Assembly (NCBI GenBank): GCA_046350255.1 | Contig: JAXMAV010000013.1 | Coordinates: 233,695 to 297,694 of the forward strand | Origin: CALDUY01 sp046350255 | Lineage (GTDB): Bacteria; Planctomycetota; Planctomycetia; Gemmatales; Gemmataceae | Reading direction: 5' to 3' | Length of the DNA stretch: 64,000 nucleotides | Shown here: one piece after another, positions 37,406 to 46,476 of the stretch | Numbering within the stretch: position 1 is the first letter of the stretch | How the letters are laid out: each line of letters opens with the position of its first letter | Position numbers and translations under genes: made by a program | Notes under the pieces: model-generated | What the model saw: only the letters and a program-made list of their open reading frames with translations | Database searches by the model: none | What the model was told of the DNA's origin: nothing

Positions 37406-37505
37406 TCGACACCAGCGGGGCGAATCCCTCTTGCCTGGGGTTGGGTTGTCACCCAAGCTATTCCCCCAGCATCGTGATTCATCACCAACAAGCGAAGGGA
37501 CCCGC

Positions 37506-39623
37506 ATGGACCGCCTGCTAGCACTCTTCCTCGCCTTTCTAGTCCTCTGCGCAGCTCCGGCGCTGGCGCAGGAGAGGAAACGTCCGATGAAGGTCGAGGA
37601 CCTGTTCCGCTTCAAGCGCCTGTCCGATCCGCAGATCAGCCCGGATGGCCGTCAGGTGGCCTACGTGGTCACCACCGTCGAGCTGGAGGAGAACAAATCC
37701 ACCTCGTCCATCTGGGTGGCCCCCGTGGACAAGGGCGAACCTCGCCAGGTGACCACCAGCGGTAAGAAAGATCGCCATCCGCGCTGGAGCCCGGACGGCA
37801 AGGCTCTGCTGTTCGAGTCCAACCGCGCCGGGGCGAACCAGCTGTTCCTGCTCGACCTCGACGACGGCGGCGAGGCCCGGCAGCTGACCACCATCAGTAC
37901 CGGAGCCAGTGATGCCATCTGGTCGCCAGACGGCGCACACATCGCCTTTGTCTCGTCGGTCTACCCCGAGTTTTCCAGCAAGCCGTTCAAGGAGGCCGAC
38001 CAGCTCAACAAGAAGAAGTCCGACGAGATCGAGAAGAACCCGGTCAAGGCGCGCGTCTTCAACCGGCTGTTCTATCGGCACTGGGACTCGCTGGTGGAGG
38101 ATCGCCGGCAGCATCTGTTCGTGATGTCGATCAAGGACGGCCGGGCCGGCGAGCCGCGCAACGTCACGCCAGGCGATCGCGATGCGGTTCCCACCTCCTC
38201 GACGTTCTCCGCGGGCGACGATTTCACCTTCACCCCGGACAGCAAACATCTGGTGTATACCGCCACCCCGGCCGAGAACGAGGCCTGGAGCACTAACCAG
38301 GATCTGATGCGCGTGGGCATCCTCGGAGGCAAAACCGAGTGTCTGACCCAGGCCAACGAGGCAGCCGACGGCGGCCCGCGGTTCTCGCCCGATGGTCGGC
38401 GTCTGGTCTACCGGGCCCAGAAGCGCGCCGGCTACGAGGCCGACCGCTGGCAGCTGTACGTCGTTGAGTGTACTCCTGCCGGCGTGTGGAAGAGCGAGCC
38501 GCGCAGCATCACCGCCAACCTGGACAGCTCGGCCGATCTGCCGGTCTGGGCCGCGGATGGCAAAAGCGTCTACTTCGGCGCCGAGGCCAAGGGACGCACC
38601 CCGCTATATCGCGCGGATGTCGAATCGGGCGAGGTGAGCCTGCTGCTGGAAGGCCACAGCAACGGCAGCCTGTCACTCAGCAAGGATGGGAAGCATCTGG
38701 CCTTCACCCGGATGGCCCTGAACGCGCCGCCGGAGGTGTTTCTGGCCACGCTGGGCGACAAGGGCGGTGTCGAGGTGCGCAACCTGAGCCAGGCCAACTC
38801 GCGATTGCTTCAGGCGCTGCAACTACCCGAGCCGGAAAGCGTCACGATCAAGGGCGCGGGCGGCGTGCCGATGCAGATGTGGATTCTCAAGCCGCCTGGC
38901 TTCGATCCGAAGAAGAAGTGGCCGGTGGCCTACCTGGTGCATGGCGGGCCGCAGGGAGCCTGGGAGGACGGCTGGAGCTTCCGTTGGTGTCCGCAGGCCT
39001 GGGCGGCGCAGGGATACGTCGTGGCGCTGCCCAATCCGCGCGGTAGCACTGGATTCGGCCAGAAGTACGTGGATGAAATCTCCGGCGACTGGGGCGGCAA
39101 GTGCTACGACGACCTGATGAAGGGCGTCGAGTATGTCGAAAGCTTGCCCTATGTCGATCCCACTCGCCTGGCGGCCGCTGGGGCCTCCTTCGGCGGCTAC
39201 ATGATGAACTGGTTCGCCGTGAACACTGGCAAGTTCAAGACGCTCATCACCCACTGCAGCGTCTGGAACTTCGAGAGCATGTATGCCACCACCGACGAAC
39301 TCTGGTTCGACGAGTGGGAGCATGGCGGACCTCCCTGGGGACCCAACCGCAAATCGTACGAGAAGCACTCGCCCCATCGGCTGGCGGCCAACCTGGGGAA
39401 GTTCAAAACCCCCATGCTCGTGATCCACAACGATCTTGACTTCCGCTGTCCCATCGGACAAGGTCATGAGCTGTTCACCACCTTGCAGCGCCTGGGGGTG
39501 CCCAGCCGGATGATCAACTTCCCGGATGAGGGCCACTGGGTGACGAAGCCGAAGAACAGCGAGTACTGGCACAAGGAGGTGTTCGCCTGGCTGACGAAGC
39601 ATGTTCCGCCAGGCGGGAAGTGA
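37506..39623 (+). CDS. S9 family prolyl oligopeptidase (secreted)
   Basis: Exported serine peptidase of 705 residues, cleaving short peptides. ATG 37506 follows gaaggga and opens a signal peptide (MDRLLALFLAFLVLCAAPAL). Residues 30-400 form a TolB/DPP-like propeller with repeated PDGR or PDGK turns (SPDGRQVAYV, SPDGKALLFES, SPDGAHIAFVS). The alpha/beta hydrolase domain has nucleophile S561 in GASFGGYMMN, Asp in HNDLDFRCP near 643 and His in DEGHWVTKP near 676. The second S9 protein of the window is at 57474. Confidence 0.93.
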   Translation: MDRLLALFLAFLVLCAAPALAQERKRPMKVEDLFRFKRLSDPQISPDGRQVAYVVTTVELEENKSTSSIWVAPVDKGEPRQVTTSGKKDRHPRWSPDGKALLFESNRAGANQLFLLDLDDGGEARQLTTISTGASDAIWSPDGAHIAFVSSVYPEFSSKPFKEADQLNKKKSDEIEKNPVKARVFNRLFYRHWDSLVEDRRQHLFVMSIKDGRAGEPRNVTPGDRDAVPTSSTFSAGDDFTFTPDSKHLVYTATPAENEAWSTNQDLMRVGILGGKTECLTQANEAADGGPRFSPDGRRLVYRAQKRAGYEADRWQLYVVECTPAGVWKSEPRSITANLDSSADLPVWAADGKSVYFGAEAKGRTPLYRADVESGEVSLLLEGHSNGSLSLSKDGKHLAFTRMALNAPPEVFLATLGDKGGVEVRNLSQANSRLLQALQLPEPESVTIKGAGGVPMQMWILKPPGFDPKKKWPVAYLVHGGPQGAWEDGWSFRWCPQAWAAQGYVVALPNPRGSTGFGQKYVDEISGDWGGKCYDDLMKGVEYVESLPYVDPTRLAAAGASFGGYMMNWFAVNTGKFKTLITHCSVWNFESMYATTDELWFDEWEHGGPPWGPNRKSYEKHSPHRLAANLGKFKTPMLVIHNDLDFRCPIGQGHELFTTLQRLGVPSRMINFPDEGHWVTKPKNSEYWHKEVFAWLTKHVPPGGK

Positions 39624-39684
39624 CCCGCGGCGCCTAGGATAGTAGTAGTGTCATCGCCGGTGTCGATTTTGGAGGAACGCTACT

Positions 39685-40005
39685 GTGAATCGACGGGAAG
39701 TTCTGACAGCACTGACCGGGTTGTTCCTGGTCGGGTGTGGCAGTGACAAGCCGATTGACCCCTCGTTGCATCAGGCAACGATTGAGGTCAAGGGGATGTC
39801 CTGACCTGGTTCCTGAGGGGCGAAAGCCCGCAGGGCCCTCGCCAGTTTGGCGTGGATTGACCAGGATTCGATTCGACCCAACACCAGCACCCAGCAGGTG
39901 ACCATCGGGTTCAAGAACAAGGACGACTTCAAGATCGAGGAAGTCAAAAAGGCCATCGAGAGCAAGACCTCCTTCAAGGTAGGCCAGGTGCTCAAGCAGC
40001 CGTGA
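39685..40005 (+). CDS. HMA-domain lipoprotein with two in-frame TGA codons (candidate selenoprotein)
   Basis: 106 residues read through TGA at 39802-39804 (codon 40) and 39814-39816 (codon 44). GTG 39685 follows GGAGGA by eight bases. The N-terminus NRREVLTALTGLFLVGC has a lipobox (LVGC) and a Tat-like RR. Residues 30-105 fit a heavy-metal-associated fold: ATIEVKGMS-U-PGS-U-GAKARRALASL, then TQQVTIGFKN and FKIEEVKKAIESKTSF. In HMA proteins GMxC begins the metal loop, so both TGAs fall on the metal-binding cysteines (CPxxC variant). No shorter gene makes sense. Likely a metal or selenium-dependent redox carrier at the cell surface. The alternative is a pseudogene with two nonsense codons. Confidence 0.68.
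39808..39837 (+). promoter_or_regulatory. SECIS-like hairpin in the HMA gene
   Basis: GGGC-GAAA-GCCC (39818-39829) forms a GNRA tetraloop hairpin, extended outward by CCT/AGG and GG/CC across small internal loops. The loop begins with G, 18 bases after the first UGA. An alternative fold (GGCGA/TCGCC enclosing GCCC-GCA-GGGC) puts a G-first loop about 26 bases after the first UGA and 14 after the second. Either could serve as a bacterial SECIS. Confidence 0.45.
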
Positions 40006-40031
40006 TGTTCCAGGTCGATGGACCCGAAACA

Positions 40032-40064
40032 GACGAGGCCCGCGCCAGGTGCGCGGGCCTCGTC
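40032..40064. terminator. Strong bidirectional terminator hairpin
   Basis: A perfect 14-bp stem GACGAGGCCCGCGC / GCGCGGGCCTCGTC with five-base loop lies between the convergent HMA lipoprotein (stop 40005) and PPC-domain gene (stop 40080). The T run is weak, but the stem is very stable. Confidence 0.75.
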
Positions 40065-40079
40065 GTTGCCTGGGTCCGC

Positions 40080-42092
40080 TTACTTCTTGATGACCAGCTC
40101 CACCGGGGCGGAGCGGATCGACCAGTCGCGGCCGTTGTGCTTGGCAGCGGCCAGCAGCAGCACCTGCGCGTTGCCCACCTTGGCGTTGGCCGGCGGCGTC
40201 AGTGTCACCTTGGCGGTCGTCTGATTGGCCGGAATCTTCACCATGGCGGGATCGACCTTCGCGCCAGCGGGTAGGCCCTGGAAGGTAACCACCACCTCCG
40301 CCGTGAACCCCGGAGTGCGAGTCAGCGTCACGGTCAACGGGATCGGCTTGCCAGGCTGCACCATCGGCGCATCGAACTTGAACGCCACACCGTAGGGCGG
40401 CTTCTCGGTGATGGCCAGTCCGATCTGCGTGAACATGGCCCGCGGCGGGAGCGGCAGGTTCCCCATGGCCGTGACCACCAGGGGACGCACACTGGCCAGG
40501 CGTACCACCGGCTTGCCTTCGACAGTGGCCTTGCCCACGATGGTGAGCGACACCGGGCCCGGCGGCAGATCCTCAGCCTTGATCTCCAGGGTGGCCGACG
40601 GCTGGTTGGCCGGTTTGGCCGGGCCCGCAGGAATGGTTACCGTACCCGTGATACCCTTGAAGCCTGCCACGCTCACGTCGATCGGGCCGTTGTATCCGTT
40701 GCGCGTCAGGAAGATCGGCAACGACAATGTACCCCCTGGCGCCACCTCCAGGCTGTCCTGGTTCAGCGCCAGCGAGAACTCCTGCTGCGGTGGCGTGATG
40801 GTCACCCGGTAGACCTCGTCGGGGCCGCCCCAGGAGTGCAGATGCTCCACGGCCAGGGTGTAGTCGCCATCGGCGGGAGCGGTGAAGTCGAGACGGGCGG
40901 GACCGGTGGGGTTGGTCGCGGCTACCTGACCTCCCTTGTCGTTCTTCAGCACCATGTAGACCTCGGTTGGCGACAGGTGCTCGAGCGTGTGTGCCTCGAT
41001 GATCCAGCGCTGGCCCTTCTTGGCGGTCACCACGTAATGATCGAGATCGTCCCGGGTCTCGAAGCGCCCGGTGACGGCGACCGGCGGCGCGAGTCGCTGC
41101 GCCTGCTTGGGGTCGTTGTTGGGTTCGCGCTCAAGCTGCTCTTCCAGATCCGACAGGTGGAGCAGCACCGGCCAGCCGTGCAGGCCGTTAGGCCCCCGCG
41201 GTGCTACCTGGACGCTTTCAACCAGAGGATCCGCAGGCGCTTGTACCTCGACCGGCGGGGCGCTCTCGACATACGGGCCCGTGAATCGGATTGGTCCCTT
41301 CGTGCCGCGCTTCATGGCGAGGGGGAGGGGAGTGGTCGCCAGGGGAAAATCGCCGATGCGAAGCCGGTAGTGGAAGTCGGCCCCACCGCGATAACTCACG
41401 TCGCGGACGACGATCAGCACCTCGCCTGCCTGCTTGAAGACATGGGTCAGTCGGGCGTCGGTCTGCAGGCCCGGCGCATCATTGCTGAAGCCGCCGGGGA
41501 GTTCCTTGCCGGAGGCGGCGTCGAGCAGGGTGATCTGCGGATCGAACGCGCTGCCCAGGCGCCGGCCGAGCACCTCGAAGCTGAGACGCTGATTGGCGTT
41601 GACCTTGACCTTGAAGTAGTCGGTCACCTCGGCATCTGCGCGGCCGACCAGGGTGCAGGGCACGGGCAACACCTGGGCCGTCTTCGCCTCATGGTTGGTG
41701 GCGGTTTCCAGCACCTGCGGCAGATCATCGATGCAGAACAGACGCGGCTTCGAGATGCCGTTCTTCGTCGCCACCCGCAGCGAGAAATAGCCCAGCGGGG
41801 CATCCGCGGGTACTTCCAGGCGCACCCGCAGCGAGGCGGGATTCTTGCCGTTGTTCATGTCGGTCGGAATCGTCACCTTCGCCGGGAAGTTGGCCCACAG
41901 CCCCGTCGGCTCGGCCAGGTTCGTTCCCGTCAGCGTCAGGTCGAGCGCTGTGCCCCGTTGCATGCCCAGGGGGACCACCGGGTTGAGCGTGGGAGCTTTT
42001 GGATTGACCGGGACAGGCGGTGGCTGGGCGGTGCTCGCGGCAGTCAGGGCCAAAAGGAGGCCAGCGGTGAGAGAGAAGCGGAGTGGAGTCAT
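40080..42092 (-). CDS. Secreted protein with pre-peptidase C-terminal (PPC)-like and Ig-like domains
   Basis: 670 residues from ATG 42092; signal peptide MTPLRFSLTAGLLLALTAAS. The N-terminal 290 residues hold beta-sandwich segments (GTALDLTLTGTNLAEP). A PPC-type domain follows around 320-450 (EREPNNDPKQAQRL, DDLDHYVVTAKKGQRWIIEA, FTAPADGDYTLAVEHL). The C-terminal 200 residues resemble Ig-like or NPCBM-associated repeats (VTLTRTPGFTAEVVVTF). No catalytic motif is visible. Planctomycetes carry many of these cell-surface proteins. Confidence 0.75.
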   Translation of the reverse strand: MTPLRFSLTAGLLLALTAASTAQPPPVPVNPKAPTLNPVVPLGMQRGTALDLTLTGTNLAEPTGLWANFPAKVTIPTDMNNGKNPASLRVRLEVPADAPLGYFSLRVATKNGISKPRLFCIDDLPQVLETATNHEAKTAQVLPVPCTLVGRADAEVTDYFKVKVNANQRLSFEVLGRRLGSAFDPQITLLDAASGKELPGGFSNDAPGLQTDARLTHVFKQAGEVLIVVRDVSYRGGADFHYRLRIGDFPLATTPLPLAMKRGTKGPIRFTGPYVESAPPVEVQAPADPLVESVQVAPRGPNGLHGWPVLLHLSDLEEQLEREPNNDPKQAQRLAPPVAVTGRFETRDDLDHYVVTAKKGQRWIIEAHTLEHLSPTEVYMVLKNDKGGQVAATNPTGPARLDFTAPADGDYTLAVEHLHSWGGPDEVYRVTITPPQQEFSLALNQDSLEVAPGGTLSLPIFLTRNGYNGPIDVSVAGFKGITGTVTIPAGPAKPANQPSATLEIKAEDLPPGPVSLTIVGKATVEGKPVVRLASVRPLVVTAMGNLPLPPRAMFTQIGLAITEKPPYGVAFKFDAPMVQPGKPIPLTVTLTRTPGFTAEVVVTFQGLPAGAKVDPAMVKIPANQTTAKVTLTPPANAKVGNAQVLLLAAAKHNGRDWSIRSAPVELVIKK

Positions 42093-42191
42093 GGCAGGCA
42101 GGTCCTGAAGAGAACGACCATCGGCAAGGTAGGCTTGATTCTCGGATGATACTGTCCCAAGCACGCCGCGCATAGCAAGAATCGCTCCGGC

Positions 42192-43529
42192 TTACTTCCC
42201 GACCAGGTGGCGGGCGATCCTGGCCGCCAGCTGGCGCACCTCGTGATGCGAATTTCCCTGACGCTCGCATTCGCGCAGATAGCGATCCAGCAGCATGAGG
42301 CGGCGTTGCCCTGCGCCATCGCGTCGGACGTTGAACACCAGCTGCTTCTCGGGGTGTTGCCAGTCGGTGCGTCCCGTGGCCCGGTCGCGCGTCAGGGTCA
42401 GCCCCAGGATCAGGCCGATCCGGCAGTGAAGGGTATACATGGCGGTGGCGAAGTTGCCCAGCGAGTAAGCCACCAGCGCCTTGCGCGGCACGCCAGTTTC
42501 GTCCTCAAGCAGGCTCCCCCCCTCCGCTTCGAGTGCATCCAGCCCCGGAGCTTCCTGGCGCAACCGGTCCGCGTAGCCATTGACGAGCAGTACCTCCAGC
42601 GGCTGGACGACGTGCGGATGCGTGCCAACCAGGAGGTCAGCGCCGGCGCGCACCACCTCGCGCGCCACGCGCATCACGCGGGGGCAGGGGTAGAACTCGA
42701 ACTCGTGCCCCCAGTGCAGCGCGACAATGCGAAAGTCGATCATTTCCTGGCGCATCTCGTCCAGCACACTCTTCAGCCGGGTAAGATCGACCACGTCCGG
42801 TCCGACGGGGACCAGGCCTGGGACCACTTCGATCTGATGGCGCGAGGTACGCACCAGGTCGGGGCTGTTGAGCCCCCAGCAGGCGGCGTAGAAGCCGATT
42901 CGGAAGCCGCCCGCCTCGAAGGTGGTCCAGGCGCGCTCGTCGGCAGAGGCGCGCACCCCGGAGTGCGGGATGCCCAGCTCGTCCAGAAAGGCCAGCGTCT
43001 CAGCCAGGCCAGCATCGCCACGGTCGAGGCAGTGGTTGTTCGCAGTGCCCAGGGCGGAGAAGGTGCTGGCGCCCGACTCGCGCCGGAAGGAGGTGATCAG
43101 TCGCGGATCGGAATTGTAAGTGAAGTAGTCGGGGAGCAGACGCGGGACGCGCCGGCTGCGAGCGATGGGCGACTCCAGGTTGCCGATGACGGCGGCATGG
43201 CCATTCAGGTAGGCGAGTACCTCGGGAGAAAGAAACGAGTCCCAGTGATCGCGCAGCCACATGAGGTCGCCGACGGCCGCCAGGCGCGGCCCCTCGGCCG
43301 GCTGGGCGGCGAGATGACGCACCAGCTGTCGCTGAGCCTCGAAATGGCGCACCTCCTCCGGCGCGGCGGTCCACTTCGCGTCACGATACTTCCGCAGGTA
43401 GCCGACGCCGCTCCACAAGGCCTGGCGCAGCGGCAGTCCCTCAGCGCGGACGCGGAGGTGCGCGGGAACGCCGGTCTCTTCCGTCCAGCGGTAGGGGAAG
43501 TGTTCCAGCGGATTGTCGGCAGGGGTCAT
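42192..43529 (-). CDS. CapA family protein (PGA_cap metallophosphatase-like)
   Basis: 445 residues from ATG 43529, preceded by aaggatga. Motifs of the CapA calcineurin-like fold are in order: AAVGDLMW, GNLESPI, ANNHCLDRGD, ALHWGHEFEFYP, LVGTHPHVVQPLEVL, and YSLGNFATAMY. CapA proteins take part in poly-gamma-glutamate or capsule production, but no capBC partners are nearby, and no signal peptide is seen, so the role is open. It is divergent from the McrB-like gene across 142 bases. Confidence 0.88.
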   Translation of the reverse strand: MTPADNPLEHFPYRWTEETGVPAHLRVRAEGLPLRQALWSGVGYLRKYRDAKWTAAPEEVRHFEAQRQLVRHLAAQPAEGPRLAAVGDLMWLRDHWDSFLSPEVLAYLNGHAAVIGNLESPIARSRRVPRLLPDYFTYNSDPRLITSFRRESGASTFSALGTANNHCLDRGDAGLAETLAFLDELGIPHSGVRASADERAWTTFEAGGFRIGFYAACWGLNSPDLVRTSRHQIEVVPGLVPVGPDVVDLTRLKSVLDEMRQEMIDFRIVALHWGHEFEFYPCPRVMRVAREVVRAGADLLVGTHPHVVQPLEVLLVNGYADRLRQEAPGLDALEAEGGSLLEDETGVPRKALVAYSLGNFATAMYTLHCRIGLILGLTLTRDRATGRTDWQHPEKQLVFNVRRDGAGQRRLMLLDRYLRECERQGNSHHEVRQLAARIARHLVGK

Positions 43530-43623
43530 CACGTCATCCTTCCCGAACGAGCCCGGGAACGTTGTATGGTCGCAGCGCCTCCGGGTAAACATTCGGACAG
43601 CAACACAGACTGGCTGTCTCCGC

Positions 43624-43629
43624 TATAAT
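43624..43629 (+). promoter_or_regulatory. TATAAT -10-like box before the McrBC locus
   Basis: A perfect TATAAT lies 42 bases before the GTG start of the McrB-like gene, in the divergent region with capA. The matching -35 is weak. Confidence 0.35.
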
Positions 43630-43671
43630 TCGCCTTGCGGGATGTCGCCGCGCACAGGCCAGGAGGAAGCG

Positions 43672-46461
43672 GTGCGTTCGCCAACGAGCCAGAGAAGGCT
43701 GCCGGCCGGGCCCCTGCAGCACGCGTACGAGGCGCGCGGTCTTCCCTCGATCGCCGCCCTGCACGAGCTGCCGGGGTTGGGGAGCCGGTTCGCGGCCATC
43801 CTCGGCGCCACAGCGCGCTTCCTCTACGCAGAGTTCCTCGACCGGGCCTCCGCCGAGGCGTTTCAGGAGCAGCTCACGCGGTTTTATCGCGCGGTGGTTC
43901 CCCGGCCGGTGCATGAAGCCTCCGTGCGGCGTCGCGCGGGCTTCGTGCGTCATGGCCTGGCCCATCTGCTGCACGGGCGCGGCCCCGTGAGCGAACGCCT
44001 GGCCGAATGTGTCGCTCCCACCGGTGCCTACCACGTCACGGGGCTGGGGCCGGCCTTCTGGTCCGCCCTGTTGCAAGGCTCCGCTCCGGCCCGTTACCCA
44101 GGATGGACTGCGGACACCTGGCTTGGCCTGGAGCGTCTGACTGGCTCTGCGGGGCAGCCTCCTCCCGCCGAGATCTACCGCGAGCTACAGGCCTGCTCCC
44201 TCCAGTTGCGGACGCAGCGGCCGCGCTGGACCACCCTGCATGGCGATCATTTCCTCTCCCTGGTGGGGAATATGCCGGGGCGCGACCTGTTCGCCCTGCC
44301 TGGTGGGGTCGATCCGGTCGCGGTGGAGCTGCGCCGGCTGCGTGATCAACAGTCGCTGCGAGAACGACTCAAGGAACGCGGGCAGGCCCTGGCCACCGCC
44401 CAGGCCAAGCTGGAGGTCGCCCTCGGCGGAAGCGACGGGCAACTGCTGGGCGATGCCCTGGCCCTGGCCGACCCCGTAGGGGCTGCCCGCTGCGGCATCG
44501 CCTGGCCCTCGGTGGCTGGCGTGCTGATTCCCTGGGTGCAACAGTTGTGGGAATCCGAAGATCCCGCCCCGCTGCTGGAGGCCGGCTGGGCGCGCGAGCC
44601 GGTCGTCGGCGCTGGGTTGTGGCTGGCCGCGGCCGTGCTGCATCTCCGCGATCCGCAGCGGTTTGTGCCCTATAGCGATCCGTTTCGTCGCATTGTGGCC
44701 GAGCTGGACGACGGCATCGCGCTGGGGGGGCCGACGGCCGAGGTCTACCTCCTGGCGTGCGAGGCCTGTGCGGCGCTCCGCGACAATCACGCGATGCACC
44801 CACTGGAGCTACCCGCGCTGTTGCTGCAAATGGCCGAGGGGCCGCGACCTTCCACCGAGGACTTCTCTGGTTTCTGCGCCGACACCTTCACGTTCCTGGA
44901 CGAGCTGGGACAGCACAATCGACGCAGCTGGATGGAGGAGCAGCGCGACCGGTATCTGTTCGCCGTCCGCGAGCCGCTCGTCGAGCTATGCCGGGCCATC
45001 GCCGGGCGCTATGTCGAACCGATCCTGCACGGCCTGCACGGCTGGCGCCTGGAAACCGCCGCTCGTCCTGGCCGGGCTATTACCAGCATCTGCCGAAACT
45101 GCTTCGGCCGCGCCGCACCCTACCAGTCTGACGTCTGGATCACCTTCTGCACCAACCGCGCTGATGCGCAGCTTTTCGTGCGGGTGGCCCCGGAGGGCGT
45201 GCGGTGCGGCCTGCGCCTGGGGCGTGCGGCCTCAGCTGCTCGGGGCCGGCTGGTTCAACATCTCATGCTGCACGGCGAGGTCCTCGTGGATCTCCTGGCT
45301 CGTCGAGGCGCGCTGACGGGCTGCCAGTTCGGCACGACCGATCAGCCCCAGGGGCCCCTGGCTGATCTTTCCGCGCTGCGCGCCTGGGCCAATTTGCGCT
45401 CGCAGGAGGCCAGCGTGCTGTGGCCAGCCAGCGAACCGCTGCTGGATGGCCCCGGTCTGCTCGATCGCATCCTGGTCGTCTTCGATCAGTTGTTGCCGCT
45501 GTTTGCTGCCTGCGCCGAGTCTGACCTGGAGCCGCTGCTTGCCCGTCTCGGTGGCCCGTCCTGCGCCCAGACCTGGTCCGAGGCCGACTTCCTGCGGCAC
45601 ACCCACCTGGAGGCAGGCTGGCTGAAGGGGGTACTCGACCTCCTGAACCTCAAGAAGCAGCTGATCCTGCAAGGGGTACCGGGCACGGGGAAGACGCACG
45701 TGGCGCGCTGCCTGGCCCGCCTGCTGACCGGGGGCGACGACGAGGCCATCCGCCTGGTGCAATTCCATCCCTCGTACAGCTACGAGGAGTTCGTCGAGGG
45801 CATCCGCGTGCGGACCGTCGCCGAGGAGGGCCGGCACGAGGTCACTTACCCGGTCGAGGATGGCCTGCTCTGCGCGTTCGCTGCCCGGGCTGCCAGCCGA
45901 CCCGCGCAGCCGCACGTCCTGATCATTGACGAGATCAACCGGGGCAACCTGCCGCGCATCTTCGGCGAGCTGCTCTACCTGCTGGAGTACCGCAACCAGG
46001 CGGTCGAGCTGCCCTACTCGCGGCGCGAGTTTCGCCTGCCGAGCAACCTGGTGGTCGTGGCCACCATGAACGTCGCTGACCGCTCGCTGGCGCTGGTGGA
46101 TCAGGCGCTGCGCCGGCGCTTCTCGTTCGTGCAGATGGATCCCGATGCCGCGGTCCTGGCCTCCTGGTTGACGCATCATCCACCCCGCCAGGGGACCGCC
46201 TTCGCTGCCCGCGTCGTCGCCCTGTTCGAGCGTCTGAACGCCCGGTTGCAGAGCGAGGCGGGGGCCCATGCGGGGATCGGCCAGAGCTTCTTCATGGTGC
46301 CCGACCTCGACGAGGAGCGTCTGCGCGCGATCTGGAAGCACCACGTCCGACCGATGCTCGACGAACAGCTGGCCGGACAGCCGGGCCGGGTGGCTGCCCT
46401 GGAATCCCTGGTTGAATCACTGCGCTCGCCGGCGCGGCGTCCTTTGCCCATCCCCACCTGA
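43672..46461 (+). CDS. mcrB: McrB-like AAA+ protein with N-terminal DUF2461-like fusion
   Basis: 929 residues from GTG 43672, which follows aggagga; the open frame upstream is not needed. Residues 1-390 are unrecognised, with an HhH-like stretch (VTGLGPAFWSALL). About 395-600 resembles DUF2461 (FLDELGQHNRRSWMEEQRDR). The C-terminus is the McrB motor: Walker A GVPGTGKTH near 667, VQFHPSYSYEEFVEGI, Walker B VLIIDEINRGNLPRIF near 750, and the nucleotide motif MNVADRSLALVDQALRRRFS. In E. coli McrB the GTP motif reads NTAD; here NVAD. It should power the McrC nuclease encoded one gene downstream. McrB normally carries a methyl-DNA reader at its N-terminus, so the new N-terminus may read a different target. 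Confidence 0.85.
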   Translation: MRSPTSQRRLPAGPLQHAYEARGLPSIAALHELPGLGSRFAAILGATARFLYAEFLDRASAEAFQEQLTRFYRAVVPRPVHEASVRRRAGFVRHGLAHLLHGRGPVSERLAECVAPTGAYHVTGLGPAFWSALLQGSAPARYPGWTADTWLGLERLTGSAGQPPPAEIYRELQACSLQLRTQRPRWTTLHGDHFLSLVGNMPGRDLFALPGGVDPVAVELRRLRDQQSLRERLKERGQALATAQAKLEVALGGSDGQLLGDALALADPVGAARCGIAWPSVAGVLIPWVQQLWESEDPAPLLEAGWAREPVVGAGLWLAAAVLHLRDPQRFVPYSDPFRRIVAELDDGIALGGPTAEVYLLACEACAALRDNHAMHPLELPALLLQMAEGPRPSTEDFSGFCADTFTFLDELGQHNRRSWMEEQRDRYLFAVREPLVELCRAIAGRYVEPILHGLHGWRLETAARPGRAITSICRNCFGRAAPYQSDVWITFCTNRADAQLFVRVAPEGVRCGLRLGRAASAARGRLVQHLMLHGEVLVDLLARRGALTGCQFGTTDQPQGPLADLSALRAWANLRSQEASVLWPASEPLLDGPGLLDRILVVFDQLLPLFAACAESDLEPLLARLGGPSCAQTWSEADFLRHTHLEAGWLKGVLDLLNLKKQLILQGVPGTGKTHVARCLARLLTGGDDEAIRLVQFHPSYSYEEFVEGIRVRTVAEEGRHEVTYPVEDGLLCAFAARAASRPAQPHVLIIDEINRGNLPRIFGELLYLLEYRNQAVELPYSRREFRLPSNLVVVATMNVADRSLALVDQALRRRFSFVQMDPDAAVLASWLTHHPPRQGTAFAARVVALFERLNARLQSEAGAHAGIGQSFFMVPDLDEERLRAIWKHHVRPMLDEQLAGQPGRVAALESLVESLRSPARRPLPIPT

Positions 46462-46476
46462 GGTGTGACAAACCCC

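Noticed and set aside
39771..39995. 74-codon minus-strand open frame
   Set aside because: Antisense of the HMA-domain lipoprotein; lacks any family feature, whereas the plus strand gives a complete HMA fold.
46465..46476. GTG 46465 as start of the membrane protein between mcrB and mcrC
   Set aside because: No ribosome site at the right distance; ATG 46477 is more plausible, though the evidence is modest.
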